Source: Asticcacaulis sp. YBE204
GTDB taxonomy: Bacteria; Pseudomonadota; Alphaproteobacteria; Caulobacterales; Caulobacteraceae
Direction of reading: 5' to 3'
Assembly (NCBI RefSeq): GCF_000495855.1
Contig: NZ_AWGF01000010.1
Span: forward strand, 1 to 64,000
DNA: 64,000 nucleotides
Shown: positions 9,353-17,403 of the stretch, one piece after another
Position numbering within the stretch: the stretch's first letter is position 1
Layout: each line of letters opens with the position of its first letter
The notes under the pieces: model-generated
What the model was told of the DNA's origin: nothing
Databases searched by the model: none
The model's input: the letters and a program-made list of their open reading frames with translations, nothing else
Made by a program: the position numbers and the translations under genes

Positions 9353-10025
9353 CGCACGCTTCCAATACGAAATCAGCGCATTCGGCGCCTTGTACGCGTA
9401 GTAATTCCACCGCCCAGCGTGCCCGGGCGACCCCTGCCACGCTCAGCTTTTCCGGCAAGACTTCCGAGACACGCCACTTCGTGCGCGCCGCCGTCGGCTG
9501 TCCAAAATCTCCCGCTTCGGTTTCCCGTCGCCATCGTCGTAACGCCAGTGCCAGCGTGCCTGTGCTTTCGGCTGCAAGTTGGAGGCGTCGGGATGCAGTC
9601 ATATCGAGTCTACCGACTTCAGCGACGACGGCGCTCAGACTGCCGTGCCGTAGGCCCTCTTCGAATGCCAACAGCACTGACTTTTCGTCATCTGCGGTGA
9701 CGCGCATCAAGCGGTCCGGAGGTAATCCCGCCTGCGCAACGCCGGGCGGAAAGAGATCGCTGCGTGTTAAGCACCACAACACCTGACCGCCGGTACGTCC
9801 GGCAATTCCGGCGCAAAAGGCGGCAGCGGCGGCGCCGTCGATAGCTCCGGAACCGCCTCCTGCGACCTCATGCAGTGAGCCTAAAGCCAGGCCGCCCCCC
9901 GGCAGGCGTTGATCAACTTCCCGCACACCAAAGGGGAGATAGGTCCGTTCGCGACCGTCAACGGTCTCCAAGCGGCGGATGCGCGCCCTGAGATCGGCAA
10001 GGGTGGAGCGGGTAGGGGCGGGCAC
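9267..10025 (-). CDS. imuA: ImuA, RecA/SulA-like mutagenesis protein, 252 aa
   Basis: This is the first gene of the SOS mutagenesis cassette. Residues 25-60 (YLPFGVREVDQRLPGGGLALGSLHEVAG) match the start of ImuA/SulA-like RecA-fold proteins, which help recruit the DnaE2 complex. The frame is open from 10145, but an SOS box at 10073-10087 lies inside that extension, so the promoter would be within the gene. I therefore place the start at GTG 10025, preceded by AGAAGGA at a normal distance. The product then begins VPAPTRSTLADLRARI. LexA control is expected. The 3' end overlaps imuB by 86 nt. Confidence 0.9.
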   Translation of the reverse strand: MPAPTRSTLADLRARIRRLETVDGRERTYLPFGVREVDQRLPGGGLALGSLHEVAGGGSGAIDGAAAAAFCAGIAGRTGGQVLWCLTRSDLFPPGVAQAGLPPDRLMRVTADDEKSVLLAFEEGLRHGSLSAVVAEVGRLDMTASRRLQLAAESTGTLALALRRWRRETEAGDFGQPTAARTKWRVSEVLPEKLSVAGVARARWAVELLRVQGAECADFVLEACDEQGLVSLPAVLGDGAASPDTGIWRARA

Positions 10026-10072
10026 GGGGTGGGGTCCTTCTGACGCATCGGCTCTCAGTGAAAAATGATTAT

Positions 10073-10087
10073 GTTCGCTTTTTGTTC
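10073..10087 (-). promoter_or_regulatory. LexA (SOS) box of the imuA-imuB-dnaE2 operon
   Basis: The + strand reads GTTCGCTTTTTGTTC, an exact GTTC-N7-GTTC direct repeat, the LexA recognition sequence of alphaproteobacteria. It lies 48 nt upstream of the imuA GTG start chosen here. Confidence 0.85.
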
Positions 10088-10316
10088 TTAACTTCAGAAA
10101 AGAGTCAATAGGGCAAGTTTGGTCGGGCGAGGGAGTTGAAGGCACATGCTTGTGCGTAGCCTAGATCGAAATCCATGCTTGGACAGTGAGTTGCCAAGAA
10201 ATTCTCATCCAATCTTGGTGTTTCGAAAATCGAGAATCTTTTTTGCCGCTAGTAAGTCACGCCCGCGCTGCGGGCAATTTTTGGCGTGTGACATTTTCAC
10301 AACCATTAAGGGTATT

Positions 10317-10345
10317 TGTGGATAAGAGGGGCGGCCTGTGGATAA
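10317..10345 (+). other. Two DnaA-box-like sites in the imuA/DUF6499 intergenic region
   Basis: TGTGGATAA occurs at 10317-10325 and again at 10337-10345, the exact complement of the classic DnaA box TTATCCACA, 20 bp apart in the same orientation and followed by AT-rich DNA. The rest of the 10026-10435 gap holds the SOS box and no gene. The sites could mark DnaA-controlled transcription or a small origin; two boxes alone do not prove an origin. Confidence 0.4.
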
Positions 10346-10435
10346 AATCATTTCGCAAATGCGGAAACGGCATTATCGTACTCATGGTAAATAAATTACC
10401 TTAACGCGGTCAATGCAGTAGGCATGGAGTTGCGG

Positions 10436-11228
10436 ATGATAACGCACGCCGATCACTGGAGAGATGCGAGCAATTACCAATCGCTCGTGGAAATGGACAG
10501 GGTTGGCTGGGCGTGGGCTTGGCTCAGGCGCAACGCTCGTTATCGGGAACGACCGAGAGGCGAGAGCCCCCTGATTATTTCCCCCCAGCAGCGCGAGGTA
10601 AAGGTGGTCCAAGCGCGGTCGGCGTTAGATGCCGGCCATTGGGGGGTATCCTTTCGCACTGGATGAAGTTTCCTTGGGAGACAGAGCGCGTGTATTCTGG
10701 CGACCGGACTGGGATAAGTCGGTACTTTTGGTACGTACATTGCCAGCCTATAGCGTAGAGAATGCCTTTGACCTGCACCGGTACGGCGGCTTAGCGAACG
10801 TCCTTATCCTTGAAGAAGGTTTCGAGGTGGTGTTGTTGACCGATGGCGTTCGCCATCTTCAGCTATTTGTTCTCGAAGGATCGGTTTTATCAGGGCCCGT
10901 ATACCTTCGCTACGCCCTTTCCGGGTTCAAGCATTTGGAAAGCCGGATAATGAGCTTGCGTCGATTGGTAGGATTACATCAGCAAGGCAGGTTCGTTCAG
11001 AAGCTATACCCCATAGAAACCAAGGCCGAGAGGTGGGTCTACGCTTTGCGCGCTTACGATGGATACGCCGCAGGTGCCAGTCAGCGGGATATCGCCATTG
11101 CTCTTTTCGGAGAAAGGGCCGCAGAAGAGTGGGCGGATGGTTCGGATTTCATGCGGCTAAAGGTGCGGCGATTGCTAGGCTATGCTCGGAGAATGGTTGA
11201 AGGAGCTTATGGCGATTTGATAAGTTAG
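10436..11228 (+). pseudogene. DUF6499/DUF2285 protein gene split by a +1 frameshift
   Basis: The first frame (start 10436, GGAG upstream) encodes a DUF6499-type N-terminus, DHWRDASNYQSL then RVGWAWAWLRRNARYR, and runs to AGHWG before drifting out of phase. The rest, YPFALDEVSL then RARVFWRPDWD and a complete DUF2285 domain, lies in another frame ending at 11228. The switch is at TTGGGGGGTA (10640-10647): with five G instead of six the two halves join as AGHWG-YPFALDE, exactly the expected order. DUF6499/DUF2285 proteins are DNA-binding-like regulators common in alphaproteobacterial integrative elements. The cause may be mutation, a sequencing error in the homopolymer, or slippage. A product of the second half alone could start at 10629. 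Confidence 0.75.
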
Positions 11229-11274
11229 CCCCTACGGAAAAATGTGCCGAGACGAAGGTGTGGCGAGTACACGA

Positions 11275-12252
11275 ATGGCAATATCTAACCAAGAACTACA
11301 GAAAATAAGACATCTTGACGTGGAAAATATTAATGGGCGGGTGATCGCCACTTTAATGTTTTACATTGAAGATAGCTGGGAATGGTGGGTCGAAACGGAA
11401 ATCGGCCTAATGAAGTTGCAGGGATGGCCAGCAGAAAGCGGTTACTTCGGAAATAAAGCTGAAAAGCAAACCGACATGAGCTTTTTGTTTTTAGATTTTT
11501 TAGTTCAACGCGCCAGTATTCCATCTATTTCCACGTACATCACCGGAATAACCGATGATATATTCAATTTGTCAGCTTCTCTTAAGAAAGTTGCGTTTCT
11601 ACATCACAAACGAGACGAAATCGGTTACGGTTTAAGCCGAATGATAATTGGCGAAATTGAATATTTGATTTCGACATGCCGTGCCATTTATGATTTGCTT
11701 CAAGAATTGATCGCAAAGGTTTGGCATACGATAAAGTTACACGACGAAACCGCTCCCAAAAAGAAGCAATTGGTTGATCGTTTTTTCAAGATGGTTGCTA
11801 AGGGGACGCCTGCGATACCGTTGTCAGTTAATGAAATTGCTGAAACATATAAGATTCCAGCGCAACTCGCAGAATTTTATGTACGGCAATCGTCATATTT
11901 TTTGGCACTGAGGGATTTCCGTGATCGGATAATTCACAGCGGTAAAAGCGTCGATACAGTGTTTGTCGCAGATGACGATTTCCTTGTAAGAGAAGCTTTT
12001 GTTCCCTTGTAGGTTTTGGGCGAATATTTAGATTCTGATCGCCGTGACAATGGGTTGGTGGCATTGACGCCAACTCTAAATTCAATCGTTTGTCGGACAA
12101 TACTTTCATTGAATGACTTCGCGGAGACTATCCAGTCATTCGTCGAGTTCCCTCCCCCGTTGGCACCCGGTATGCAGTATTACCTGCGCGGATATTTCGA
12201 CGAGCATTTTTCTAATGCGATTGCAGAGTTTGAAGGGCGAATGAAACGGTAG
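11275..12252 (+). pseudogene. HEPN-like gene interrupted by an in-frame amber codon
   Basis: The first part (to TAG at 12010-12012) encodes about 245 residues ending LREAFVPL-like sequence; the same frame continues without a break from 12013 to 12252 and encodes a further 79 residues (VLGEYLDSDRRDNGLVAL..., ending EFEGRMKR). The first part includes FRDRIIHSG, an R-x4-H element typical of HEPN domains, and helices typical of such folds. Because phase is kept and the sequence on both sides looks coding, I read this as one ~325-residue gene with a nonsense codon. The start at 11275 (MAISNQEL) is the more natural N-terminus; 11242 is also open. The 245-residue piece may be made and function alone. 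The family is not identified. Confidence 0.55.
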
Positions 12253-12291
12253 TGGCGTCGAGAAGGCGTCGACGCGCTTTAGCCAGACTGC

Positions 12292-12579
12292 CTAGCGCTT
12301 TCGTTTCCCATGAACCGAAACCGACGTCTCGACTACATCCGGATCGCCCACGATATCGTTCGGTGCGCCATCTAATGAGAACAATTCACCTGGGTTGACG
12401 CCCAACACTCTTGCAAGGCGATAGATAGTACGACCAGTTGGATTTCGCCCGCCAGACTCTAGTTGGCTAATGTAGGCTTGGTCTACGCTTCCAAGTCGAA
12501 GGGCCATCTCCTCTTGCGAAAGGTTTTGCAACATCCGCAGCCTTCGAAAGTTCCAACCAATCAGTCTCTCAACATCCAT
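12292..12579 (-). CDS. XRE-family regulator 1, 95 aa
   Basis: A single helix-turn-helix domain occupies residues 5-65: RRLRMLQNLSQEEMALRLG then the recognition part VDQAYISQLESGGRNPT. The C-terminal ~25 residues form a short charged tail. It is a paralogue of the XRE protein encoded at 12649-12918, sharing the pattern IGWN(F/L)(R/K)R(L/I)R...VNP(G/R)ELF. A copy of the 16-bp palindrome (12614-12629) lies 35 nt upstream, as expected for autoregulation. The two XRE genes and the divergent sigma-FecR-TonB-isopeptidase operon probably form one regulatory unit. Confidence 0.88.
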   Translation of the reverse strand: MDVERLIGWNFRRLRMLQNLSQEEMALRLGSVDQAYISQLESGGRNPTGRTIYRLARVLGVNPGELFSLDGAPNDIVGDPDVVETSVSVHGKRKR

Positions 12580-12613
12580 GCCCTACAGCATGCCGGGGCG
12601 CCGGAAGCGCGCC

Positions 12614-12629
12614 ATGGATCATGATCCAA
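12614..12629. promoter_or_regulatory. XRE operator palindrome, copy 1
   Basis: ATGGATCATGATCCAA matches the perfect palindrome at 12953-12968 in 15 of 16 positions and keeps 14 bp of dyad symmetry. It lies directly upstream of XRE gene 1, in its likely promoter. Confidence 0.65.
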
Positions 12630-12648
12630 GGTCTGCTGCTTAACCGCA

Positions 12649-12918
12649 TTAGCTCCCATATTTTTCTTTGAGTTCATCAACAAGAGCTTGATACTCAGGC
12701 GGAAGGTTATCCGTATCAAATAATTCGCGCGGGTTGACGCCCACAGCAGCCGCCAATCTAAACGCTGTTCTCGACGTGATATTTTGAGCGCCATTCTCAA
12801 TAAAGCTAATGTATTTTTGGTCGGCTGTGCCCATACGTAGGGCTATTTCTTGCTGCGTCAGGTTTTTTTCCTGCCGAATTCTCTTTAAATTCCAACCTAA
12901 TATTGCTTCCGGTTTCAT
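12649..12918 (-). CDS. XRE-family regulator 2, 89 aa
   Basis: This is a compact helix-turn-helix protein: KRIRQEKNLTQQEIALRMG, then ADQKYISFIENGAQNITS as the recognition region, then RTAFRLAAAVGVNPRELFD. It parallels XRE regulator 1 along its whole length, so the pair arose by duplication. Its start at 12918 faces the sigma-factor gene across 115 bp that hold two copies of the shared palindrome (12953-12968 and 12985-13000). A second imperfect inverted repeat, CGAAC-N8-GTTCG, sits at about 12929-12946. I infer repression of itself and of the divergent operon. Confidence 0.88.
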   Translation of the reverse strand: MKPEAILGWNLKRIRQEKNLTQQEIALRMGTADQKYISFIENGAQNITSRTAFRLAAAVGVNPRELFDTDNLPPEYQALVDELKEKYGS

Positions 12919-12952
12919 GCGTTAAGCGTCGAACATATGAGAGTTCGTCGCC

Positions 12953-12968
12953 ATGGATCATGATCCAT
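12953..12968. promoter_or_regulatory. XRE operator palindrome, copy 2 (perfect)
   Basis: ATGGATCATGATCCAT is a perfect 16-bp dyad between the divergent XRE gene 2 and the ECF sigma gene. Copy 3 begins 32 bp further, about three helical turns, so bound dimers would lie on the same face of the DNA. Confidence 0.7.
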
Positions 12969-12984
12969 TTTTCACGTGAGTTTC

Positions 12985-13000
12985 ATGGATCGTGATCCAT
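12985..13000. promoter_or_regulatory. XRE operator palindrome, copy 3
   Basis: ATGGATCGTGATCCAT keeps both 7-bp arms of the palindrome with one change at the centre. It lies 33 nt before the ECF sigma start codon, over its probable promoter. Confidence 0.68.
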
Positions 13001-13033
13001 ACTTTGTTCCTTCTGACCTGCCGGTAACGAGCA

Positions 13034-13717
13034 ATGGACAAAGTACCATTTAGTGAAAAATCCACATTGTTGAGGCGACGTATAGCGGGACGTCGGCAGG
13101 TATTGACGCGCCCGACTGAAACTCCTTGGGTTCGTGATGTTGACCGCTGGTTTGCCGACTATGTTGTTCCGTACGAGCGGCAGTATTTGTGGTTGGCGCG
13201 TCGGCTCACAGGGGAAGGTGACGCGGCCCGCGATCTGGTGCACGACGTCTATGCAGAATTGCTTGCCGGGGACGCATGGCGCTCGATAAAGACGCCGCAC
13301 ACTTGGGTCATGCGGGGAATAATGTCTCGTGGGGTGGACCGAATTCGGCGGTCCAAAGTGGTGTCTATGCGCGCCTTGCCTGACGTTGAAAGCTTGGAAT
13401 TTGCAACACAGGAACTGAATGGGTTCGAAGCTGTGTCTGTCCGAGAACAGATGCGCGTGGGCCTGACTGCCATTAATGCCATGCCAGACATGACGCGGCG
13501 CGTGCTGATTATGCGGCGTCTCGACGGTCTGTCGATAAAAGAGATCGCATATCGTTTGAATATGACGGTCAAAGGCGTCGACTACCACATCGCTCGCGGA
13601 GCATTCCTCTTTAATCAGGCGATGGTAGAATCTGGCCTGGAAGGTGTGGAGGCCATGGGGGGAGGAGGCGTAGCCCTAAACGCCGCACGCCGAAAGGGCG
13701 TACGCGACGTTGATTAG
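13034..13717 (+). CDS. ECF sigma factor, FecI-like, 227 aa
   Basis: This is an RNA polymerase sigma factor with region 2 at about residues 45-110 (YLWLARRLTGEGDAARDLVHDVY) and region 4 at about 155-200 (LPxMTRR-like MPDMTRRVLIMRRLDGLSIKEIAYRLNMTVKGVDYHI). It is followed by fecR and a TonB receptor with an STN signalling domain, the standard cell-surface signalling order. It is expected to activate the receptor and isopeptidase genes when the receptor binds its ligand, presumably the lasso peptide. Its ~35 residues before region 2 and a Gly-rich C-terminal tail are longer than usual. The promoter region holds XRE palindromes, so a second control layer is likely. Confidence 0.9.
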   Translation: MDKVPFSEKSTLLRRRIAGRRQVLTRPTETPWVRDVDRWFADYVVPYERQYLWLARRLTGEGDAARDLVHDVYAELLAGDAWRSIKTPHTWVMRGIMSRGVDRIRRSKVVSMRALPDVESLEFATQELNGFEAVSVREQMRVGLTAINAMPDMTRRVLIMRRLDGLSIKEIAYRLNMTVKGVDYHIARGAFLFNQAMVESGLEGVEAMGGGGVALNAARRKGVRDVD

Positions 13718-13793
13718 ACTACCGCTTTAAATTGAATTATGCTTCGGTGTACACACGGGAGCGTGTCCTTGGGCTGAGCGGGATGACGATCGC

Positions 13794-14732
13794 ATGACAT
13801 CGGAAGCTACCACGACGATCGACGAACTTTCGGAGATCGCCGCGCAGTGGTTTGCGCGGATGGACAGTGGTGAAGGAAATCACGCCGAATTTGAAGCGTG
13901 GCGCGCGGCCGATCCGCGCCATGCTGCCGCCTTCGCGCGCGTCTACGCCTCCATGCGTCAGATGGAGAAGCTTCGGGGATTGACCGCTCCTGTGGAGCCC
14001 TTGCCTAAACCCACGCGCCGGTCGTTTCTCACAACCGGGCGGTTGGCAGCGGGGGTCATCGCCGCCGTCGCCGTGGGCGCTATCGGCTATAATTTCGGCG
14101 GTGGCCGCGTTCGCGCGGAAACGGCCGTCGGAGAGCGTAAATCGGTCCGTTTCTCAGATGGCAGCCAACTCGAACTGAACACAAACACAAAGGCCGCTTG
14201 GCACGTAGAAGGCAACCACCGCGAGTTATGGCTGGAGCGCGGCGAAGTGGCGGTGCGTGTGGCGACCAACTCAGCCCCTCTACATCTACAGGCTGGCAAA
14301 CATACGGCCGAACTGGCGCCGGGCGAATATATTGCGCGGTTACGTGACACCTCATTAGACCTAATCAGCCTGTCCGGTACAGCCACGGTTGGCAGTGGCC
14401 AATCAAATCCGATGACTGTTGCGCCCAATCAGGCGGCCATCCTAACGCAAGGTGCGGGGAGGGTGCGTTCGGTATCGTCGAATGACCTACACTTCCTTAC
14501 CGGTTGGCGAAGCGACGAATTGGTGCTGAGCGGTCAGGTCCTGAGCGAGGTCATCGAGGAGTATAATCGATACCTCGACAAGAAAATCATCATTGCCGAT
14601 CCCGACATTGGAGCTATTCCGATAGGAGGGCGATTTGCCAATCACGATCCGTCGAAGCTTTTGGCAGGATTGGAGTCCTCCTTTGATATTCACGTGGCAC
14701 ATGAAAGCAACAGCATCATTTTATCCCGATAA
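13794..14732 (+). CDS. fecR: FecR-type anti-sigma factor, 312 aa
   Basis: The protein is a membrane-anchored regulator passing the signal from the TonB receptor to the FecI-like sigma factor. Residues 10-60 (IAAQWFARMDSGEGNHAEFEAW) are the N-terminal sigma-binding region (DUF4880). A twin-arginine stretch TRRSFLTTGRLAAGV precedes a single membrane helix at about 82-102. The FecR domain follows (AVGERKSVRFSDGSQLELNTNT), then a C-terminal STN-like part (LSGQVLSEVIEEYNRYLDKKIIIAD). It lies 76 nt after the sigma gene and 115 nt before the receptor gene. Confidence 0.93.
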   Translation: MTSEATTTIDELSEIAAQWFARMDSGEGNHAEFEAWRAADPRHAAAFARVYASMRQMEKLRGLTAPVEPLPKPTRRSFLTTGRLAAGVIAAVAVGAIGYNFGGGRVRAETAVGERKSVRFSDGSQLELNTNTKAAWHVEGNHRELWLERGEVAVRVATNSAPLHLQAGKHTAELAPGEYIARLRDTSLDLISLSGTATVGSGQSNPMTVAPNQAAILTQGAGRVRSVSSNDLHFLTGWRSDELVLSGQVLSEVIEEYNRYLDKKIIIADPDIGAIPIGGRFANHDPSKLLAGLESSFDIHVAHESNSIILSR

Positions 14733-14847
14733 TTCGGGTTTGTCCGACTAGGGATTAAATCTTACCCTCTCAACTATCGATGTAACGCCCCCGTTCGCCT
14801 AACGGCCGCCTGTCACGAAAGTGACGTACATCTGAGGGGATAATTTC

Positions 14848-17397
14848 ATGTTTGTAAAACCGCGTTCCTATTGGGCCACCCGCACCTCGGCCTGGGCACT
14901 TGCCGCTGGAATGGTTGTGCTATCTGTGTCGTGCGTGGGAGCCGACGACGGCAAACGCGCCTATTATATCGAAGCCAGATCGACGGCAGCGGCATTAAAT
15001 GAATATGCGCGTCAATCCGGCGTCGCCATTATGTTCGACTATGGTGAGGCAGCCAAAACCACCGCTCCGGCCTTGAACGGCGCTTTTACGCGCAAGGAAG
15101 CCTTGGCGGTTCTGTTGGCCAATACCCGGTTTGTGGTAGCCTCCGAGGGTAATGGTGCCATTTATCTAAAGGTGTCGGAGAGGCAAGGGGGACAAGGTAG
15201 CGCCAGCGCCGTCAACGAAGTCGAACCCACGGAAGTAGTCATCACGGGCACCCGCTTGCGTGAGGCGACCGCTTCCCCTGTCAAGCAGATCGGTCGCGCC
15301 GAAATCGAAGGATCGGGGTACGGCCAGACGGGCGACCTACTTCGTGCACAGCCGGAAATCTTCGCGGGCGGCCCGAACCCCGGCATCCAAGCGGGCAACT
15401 CCCGACAGGGGCAATCGAACATAACCAACGGGTCAACGATCGACCTGCGAGGCCTTGGCCCCGATGCAACCCTCGTCCTCCTTAACGGCAAACGCTTGCC
15501 CGCCAACGCCTATACACAGGCTCCCGATATCTCCGCCATTCCGCTGGCGGCTCTGTCACGCATCGAAATCCTGACCGACGGTGCCTCGGCCGTTTATGGC
15601 GCAGACGCCGTGGCAGGCGTCGTCAACTTCAAACTTCGCAAGGATTTCGACGGCGTGGAAACCGCGGTTCGCGTCGGTGGCGCGACCCAAGGCGGGGGCG
15701 GTGAGGAAGCTGCTGATATAACCGCCGGGAAGACCTGGTCTGCGGGGTACGGTCTCATCGGGGTCAGCTACCGGACCCAAGACCCGATCTTAGCCGGTCA
15801 GCGGGATTTCACGTCCGGCGTCGTGTCGGGCAACAGCCTCATTCGTGAAGATGAACGCAAGTCCGTGTTTCTGGCGGGCGAACATACCTTATCCGATAAG
15901 GTGACGGTGCGAACCCAAGGGCTTTTCTCTAAAGCGCAGTCGGCATCCTCCCAACGCAACAATCCGACGGCGATCCTCTACACCGATCGGACCGCCGTGC
16001 GGACAGCCAGTCTCGGTGTCGGCGCCGATTACAAGCTGACATCCGACTGGACCCTGGCGCTCGATTTGAACTATTCCGACGCCGCCGACGACCGTCAAAC
16101 CTATTCGGCTACGAGCGCCTCACGTAACAACTGGACCAATCGCAGCGAGTCCGCCGAATTCGGGGCGACCGGCATTCTGTTCACTCTGCCCAGCGGCCCG
16201 GTCCGGGTGGCGACGGGACTTGGTTATCGCCGCGACACCTACGGCTTTGTGGGCAGCGTGCGAGAAGGGGCCAAGCGCCATATTCGTTTCGCCTATGTCG
16301 AAGCTGTCGCGCCGCTGGTGACGCCGTCGGATCGCCCCGGTATGAACCGTCTTGATCTCAATATCGCCGTCCGCACCGAAGCCTACAGCGATTTCGGCGA
16401 CACCACGACGCCCAAGGTCGGCCTGCGCTACGTTCCCTTGCCGAACCTAACCCTGCGGGCGACCTGGGGCAAATCCTTCAAAGCCCCGAATTTCAACCAG
16501 ACGGCCGCCGCCGGGAATATCTACTATTACCGCGCCACCAGCGTCGGCGGCACGGATGCCAATCAGGCGGCTCTCGTCGAATATGGCGGCAATCCCAATC
16601 TGAAACCGGAAAAAGCCACATCATGGACAGCCGGTCTCGACTGGACTGAGACAATCACGGGGATCAAGGTTACCTCGACCTATTTCCACATCGACTACAC
16701 TGATCGGGTAGTGGTGCCGATCGCCGTCTTTGGCGCGGCCTTGTCGAACCCCGCCTATGCGGCCTTCGTCATCCGCAATCCGACCTCAGCCCAGCAGGCT
16801 GAGACCATGTCTTCGCTCTATAACGGTGGGCAGTTTTATAACTTCACGGGTGGGGCCTATTCGGAAGCCAAGACCATCGCCATCCTCAAGGACCGCTGGG
16901 TCAACGCCACAGCGCAGGAAATTTCGGGTGTGGACCTGCGGCTATCCAGACGCTTTATACTCCAAACGGGTAGTCTTGACGCTAGTCTGTCGGTGACCGA
17001 CCTGACCATCAAGCAACAGACCATCCCCGGTGCGGCCGAACAGACCCTCACAGGGACCTTGTTCTATCCCGCCTCGACGCGTCTGGTGTCGGGCGTGGCC
17101 TGGCAAGGGGCGCGTCTACGCCTGAGCGGGACTGTGAACTATGTCTCCGGCGGCAGCGACACCGGTGTTACCCCGCGCGAACATATAGCGTCGTGGACGA
17201 CGGCCGACCTGACCGCCAGTTGGAAACTGACCGCGAAGGGAAACAGCGAGTTACAACTGGCCGTCACCAACCTGTTCGACCGCGATCCGCCCTATGCGCG
17301 TGGGGCCGGCGCCACTTATCCGGGGCTATATTTCGACAGCTCGACGGCCTCGCCGGTCGGACGATTTACGGCCCTGACCCTGCGGCACCGCTTCTAA
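14848..17397 (+). CDS. TonB-dependent transducer/receptor with STN domain, 849 aa
   Basis: This is an outer-membrane receptor energised by TonB. A signal peptide ends near residue 32. Residues ~38-110 are an STN domain (YYIEARSTAAALNEYARQSG, AVLLANTRFVV) that talks to FecR in the periplasm. A TonB box-like segment (EVVITGTRLRE) leads into the plug domain, with RGLGPDATLVLLNGKR and YGADAVAGVVNFKLR. The beta-barrel ends in the C-terminal Phe (TLRHRF). The next gene, the isopeptidase, begins 6 nt after the stop. The arrangement implies that the ligand is the lasso peptide made by the convergent genes, taken up and then opened by the isopeptidase. That ligand is inferred from context. Confidence 0.95.
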   Translation: MFVKPRSYWATRTSAWALAAGMVVLSVSCVGADDGKRAYYIEARSTAAALNEYARQSGVAIMFDYGEAAKTTAPALNGAFTRKEALAVLLANTRFVVASEGNGAIYLKVSERQGGQGSASAVNEVEPTEVVITGTRLREATASPVKQIGRAEIEGSGYGQTGDLLRAQPEIFAGGPNPGIQAGNSRQGQSNITNGSTIDLRGLGPDATLVLLNGKRLPANAYTQAPDISAIPLAALSRIEILTDGASAVYGADAVAGVVNFKLRKDFDGVETAVRVGGATQGGGGEEAADITAGKTWSAGYGLIGVSYRTQDPILAGQRDFTSGVVSGNSLIREDERKSVFLAGEHTLSDKVTVRTQGLFSKAQSASSQRNNPTAILYTDRTAVRTASLGVGADYKLTSDWTLALDLNYSDAADDRQTYSATSASRNNWTNRSESAEFGATGILFTLPSGPVRVATGLGYRRDTYGFVGSVREGAKRHIRFAYVEAVAPLVTPSDRPGMNRLDLNIAVRTEAYSDFGDTTTPKVGLRYVPLPNLTLRATWGKSFKAPNFNQTAAAGNIYYYRATSVGGTDANQAALVEYGGNPNLKPEKATSWTAGLDWTETITGIKVTSTYFHIDYTDRVVVPIAVFGAALSNPAYAAFVIRNPTSAQQAETMSSLYNGGQFYNFTGGAYSEAKTIAILKDRWVNATAQEISGVDLRLSRRFILQTGSLDASLSVTDLTIKQQTIPGAAEQTLTGTLFYPASTRLVSGVAWQGARLRLSGTVNYVSGGSDTGVTPREHIASWTTADLTASWKLTAKGNSELQLAVTNLFDRDPPYARGAGATYPGLYFDSSTASPVGRFTALTLRHRF

Positions 17398-17403
17398 AGT
17401 CCA

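Noticed and set aside
12929-12946. GAAC-N8-GTTC as a second SOS box near XRE gene 2
   Set aside because: Orientation and spacing differ from the GTTC-N7-GTTC site used by alphaproteobacterial LexA; it is noted only as an imperfect inverted repeat.
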